A stretch of 64,000 nucleotides of DNA from Qipengyuania_C sp046254955 (GTDB lineage Bacteria; Pseudomonadota; Alphaproteobacteria; Sphingomonadales; Sphingomonadaceae): positions 558,001-622,000 of the forward strand of contig NZ_JBJXRG010000002.1 of assembly GCF_046254955.1 (NCBI RefSeq), written 5' to 3'. Under the pieces are notes generated by a model. The model was not told the origin of the DNA, ran no database searches, and saw nothing but the letters and a program-made list of their open reading frames with translations. Below, one piece after another: positions 61,753 through 64,000 of the stretch. Positions within the stretch are counted from its first letter, which is position 1. Each line of letters starts with the position of its first letter. The position numbers and the translations under genes were made by a program.

Positions 61753-63189
61753 ATGCAAGCAAATGATGGCGCTGCGGTGCCAGCGCCTGAGAAGCGCCTC
61801 TCGATAGGGCTGAAAACAGCCTATGGTTCAGGCGCTGCCGCTTTCGGCATCAAGAACAACGGTTTCGACTACTTCCTCCTGCTGTTTTACGGAACCGTGG
61901 TCGGCCTCGAGCCCGGTCTGGTCGGCCTCGCCATCCTTATCGCTTTGTGTTTCGACGCGATAAGCGATCCGTTGGTTGGATATTGGTCGGACAACTTCCA
62001 TTCGCGCTGGGGCAGGCGTCATCCGTTCATGTACGCCGCGGCTGTCCCGGTCGCGCTGAGCTACTTCCTGCTGTGGAGCCCGCCCGATTGGAGCGACACG
62101 GGTCTGTTTTTTTACCTCGTAACACTGTCGATCCTGATCAGGACCTTTATCACTTTCTTTGAGACGCCCAGCAGCTCTCTATTACCGGAACTTACGCCCG
62201 ACTATGAGGAGCGCACTACTCTGCAGTCCTACCGGCTCTTCTTCGGCTGGTCCGGAGGCAATCTGATGAGTGTGCTGATGTTTGGCGTGATCCTGACCGG
62301 GCCACTCGGGATGCGCGACCAAGACGCTTACCAGACCTATGGCATTCTCGCTTCGGTGCTTATTTTCCTGTCCATCATGATTTCGGCCCTTGGCACTCAT
62401 AGCCGGATCCCAACCCTGTCGCGCCCCGTAGCACTGGGCGAACGGTTCAGCCTCAAGCGCCTCTTTAGCGAGATGTTTGAAACACTCAGCGAGCGAAGCT
62501 TTATCGCGCTCTTCTGGACGAACGTCTTCGGTTCGATCTCGACTGGCCTGGCAGCTGGCCTCGGATTCCTGCTGTTGGACTATTTCTGGGAATTCAGCCA
62601 GTTCCAGAAGTTCATCTGGACCTCGGTCGTGTTCTTCTCGGCGTTTCTCGGGTTCCTCATCGCCCCACCGGTGGTACGATGGCTTGGCAAGAAACGAGCC
62701 GCCGTGTGGCTTGGGATATTTGCGTGTTCGATCCAGCCCTTGCCGGTTGTGTTGCGGCTGTTTGACCTGATGCCCGAAAATGGTGATCCGGTACTCTTCC
62801 CTATGGTCGTGATTATCAACACATTCGATCTCGCGCTCATCATCGCTCTGCAGGCGGTCATCCAGTCGATGATTGCCGACCTCGTCGAATCCAATCAGTT
62901 GCGAACAGGGCGGCGAACCGAAGGAGTGTATTACGCGGCGATTACTTTCACACGAAAAACCACCCAGGGATTGGGAGTTTTTGCCGCCGGGATAATCCTC
63001 ACTCTGATTGCATTTCCCCAGGGCGCCGAACCAGGAACAGTCAACGAAGATATCGTGTGGAAATTGGGGGCGTTCTACGCGCCCACGCTTCTGGTTGTTT
63101 GGAGCATCATGCTTTTCGCCTTGTCGCGCTACAAGATCGACAAGGCGCAGCACGAGGAAAACCTGCGCAAGCTGGCCGCAGGCGCTTAG
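61753..63189 (+). CDS. MFS carrier of the GPH (sugar:cation symporter) type
   Basis: 478 residues, twelve membrane helices. The GPH signature is visible in ALCFDAISDPLVGYWSDNFH and RWGRRHPFMYAAAVPVALSY. A second-half equivalent lies around SMIADLVESNQLRTGRRTEG. These carriers move sugars, glucuronides or other compounds with sodium or protons. The start has GGGAGAG upstream. Thirteen bp before the metallo-beta-lactamase gene, so possibly linked. Confidence 0.83.
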   Translation: MQANDGAAVPAPEKRLSIGLKTAYGSGAAAFGIKNNGFDYFLLLFYGTVVGLEPGLVGLAILIALCFDAISDPLVGYWSDNFHSRWGRRHPFMYAAAVPVALSYFLLWSPPDWSDTGLFFYLVTLSILIRTFITFFETPSSSLLPELTPDYEERTTLQSYRLFFGWSGGNLMSVLMFGVILTGPLGMRDQDAYQTYGILASVLIFLSIMISALGTHSRIPTLSRPVALGERFSLKRLFSEMFETLSERSFIALFWTNVFGSISTGLAAGLGFLLLDYFWEFSQFQKFIWTSVVFFSAFLGFLIAPPVVRWLGKKRAAVWLGIFACSIQPLPVVLRLFDLMPENGDPVLFPMVVIINTFDLALIIALQAVIQSMIADLVESNQLRTGRRTEGVYYAAITFTRKTTQGLGVFAAGIILTLIAFPQGAEPGTVNEDIVWKLGAFYAPTLLVVWSIMLFALSRYKIDKAQHEENLRKLAAGA

Positions 63190-63201
63190 GGAGGTTGCCT
63201 C

Positions 63202-64000
63202 ATGAAGAAGGTCTTCGCAGCCCTGGCAGTTGTCGTGGGATTTGCTGCCATCGTGTTCTTCTTCGGACAACGCCAGATTGGCGAGAGGCTGTTCGAATCA
63301 CGAGTTTCAGCACAGGCCGGAACAGACCGGACAGCAGGCCTTCCCGATGGGCTCCATGCCTATGTCTGTGGCAGCGGTTCGCCCTTCCCCGATGCGCGCA
63401 GAGCCGGACCTTGCATTGCGGTTCTTGCAGGCAAGCGCGGCTTCATTTTCGACGTTGGTTCCGGCTCAATGCGCAAGCTCGGCGCCATGGCATTTCCATT
63501 CAACCGGCTCGACGCGGCCTTTCTGACCCACCTGCATTCCGATCACCTCGACGGGATGGGCGAGATGATGCTCCAGGCATGGATGGCGGGCGGGAGGTCG
63601 ACTCCCCTACCCGTCTACGGTCCACCGGGGACGGATGCCGTGGTCGATGGATTCATCGCCGCTTATACACCTGATCGCGAATACCGCATTGCGCACCACG
63701 GGCCGGAAGTCGCACGGCCGGGAGGTTTCGGCGCACAGTCCAACATCATCGCTTTTGAAGATGCTGAAGCTGAAGCCCGGATCGTGTACCAGGCCGACGG
63801 AGTTACCATCCGCGCGATCCCGGTCGATCACTCGCCGGTCGACAATGCACTTGCGTTCCGGATCGAGTACAAGGACCGCGCCATGGTCATCAGCGGCGAC
63901 ACGGTAAGATCCGCTGCGCTGGCCGCATTCGCAGACGGCACTGACGCAATCTTCCATGATGCGCTAAACTCGGAGATGGTCGGGACTATTGGACGCACGC
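63202..64000 (+). CDS. Exported metallo-beta-lactamase-fold hydrolase, truncated by window end
   Basis: At least 266 residues; the frame runs off the window. A signal anchor (1-21) is followed by the MBL fold with HLHSDHLDG (His110, His112, Asp114, His115), later PVDHSP and VISGDTV. The shape (AYVCGSGSPFPDARRAGPC) fits the ribonuclease Z/arylsulfatase-like branch of exported MBL proteins. The start follows GGGAGG. Reaction unknown. Confidence 0.8.
   Translation, partial: MKKVFAALAVVVGFAAIVFFFGQRQIGERLFESRVSAQAGTDRTAGLPDGLHAYVCGSGSPFPDARRAGPCIAVLAGKRGFIFDVGSGSMRKLGAMAFPFNRLDAAFLTHLHSDHLDGMGEMMLQAWMAGGRSTPLPVYGPPGTDAVVDGFIAAYTPDREYRIAHHGPEVARPGGFGAQSNIIAFEDAEAEARIVYQADGVTIRAIPVDHSPVDNALAFRIEYKDRAMVISGDTVRSAALAAFADGTDAIFHDALNSEMVGTIGRT

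Noticed and set aside
1..64000. CRISPR arrays, insertion sequences, prophage genes or a plasmid origin
   Set aside because: No spaced direct repeats, transposase, integrase, phage structural or replication-initiator genes were seen; all gaps are under about 220 bp.

Overview
The window is chromosomal DNA of an alphaproteobacterium, most likely in the Sphingomonadales (Erythrobacteraceae-like). This is inferred from three things. The GC content is high. The SOS boxes have the alphaproteobacterial form GTTC-N7-GTTC. The gene set is typical of that group: PrsK/PrsR, a RamB-type regulator next to isocitrate lyase, imuA-imuB-dnaE2, and 6S RNA between zapA and fthC. I saw no insertion sequence, prophage, integrase or CRISPR array. 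Genes are tightly packed and no gap exceeds about 220 bp.

Layout, 0-12.6 kb: the 3' end of leuA; a lipoprotein-type GST; a copper locus (glutaredoxin-MauE fusion and csoR divergent from copAB across a G-tract operator); an amidohydrolase; a nitronate monooxygenase; a solitary AHH-family nuclease; an unknown protein with a disturbed 5' end; a flavodoxin-like protein; recJ; tRNA-Glu; and a polytopic membrane protein. 12.7-18.8 kb is the phosphate regulon block phoR-pstC-pstA-pstB-phoU-phoB, without pstS.

18.8-31.1 kb is the most notable part. Two SOS-type units lie on the minus strand, each behind a clear LexA box. One is radical SAM protein - DUF4130/UdgX protein - dnaE2, followed almost without gap by a persulfide dioxygenase-rhodanese fusion and an extensin-family protein. 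The other is imuA-imuB. Three plus-strand genes lie between them: PilZ, alpha carbonic anhydrase and a small secreted protein. The radical SAM protein ends in a canonical beta-clamp-binding pentapeptide. Together the genes look like a LexA-controlled translesion synthesis and uracil/base-damage handling system.

31.2-41.6 kb holds a pyridoxamine-oxidase-fold protein, a sodium-dependent transporter, panB, a TerC-superfamily membrane protein, a bile-acid:sodium-symporter-like protein, the prsK-prsR two-component pair, and a previously uncounted 50-residue membrane protein. 40.2-43.7 kb is the glyoxylate-shunt locus: a RamB/ScfR-like regulator divergent from aceA, plus a 57-residue protein. 43.7-51.7 kb carries an M20 amidohydrolase, an SLC13 permease, tRNA-Leu, an inositol-monophosphatase-like protein, efp, cell-wall enzymes (M23, L,D-transpeptidase) and thiE. 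51.7-59.1 kb holds central carbon genes (fba, pgk, gap, tkt) with small accessory genes. 59.2-60.8 kb is the zapA - 6S RNA - fthC locus. The window ends with an SRPBCC/ArsR pair that has two palindromic operators, an MFS carrier and a truncated metallo-beta-lactamase-fold protein.

All functional names come from recognising motifs and family signatures by eye; no database search was run.
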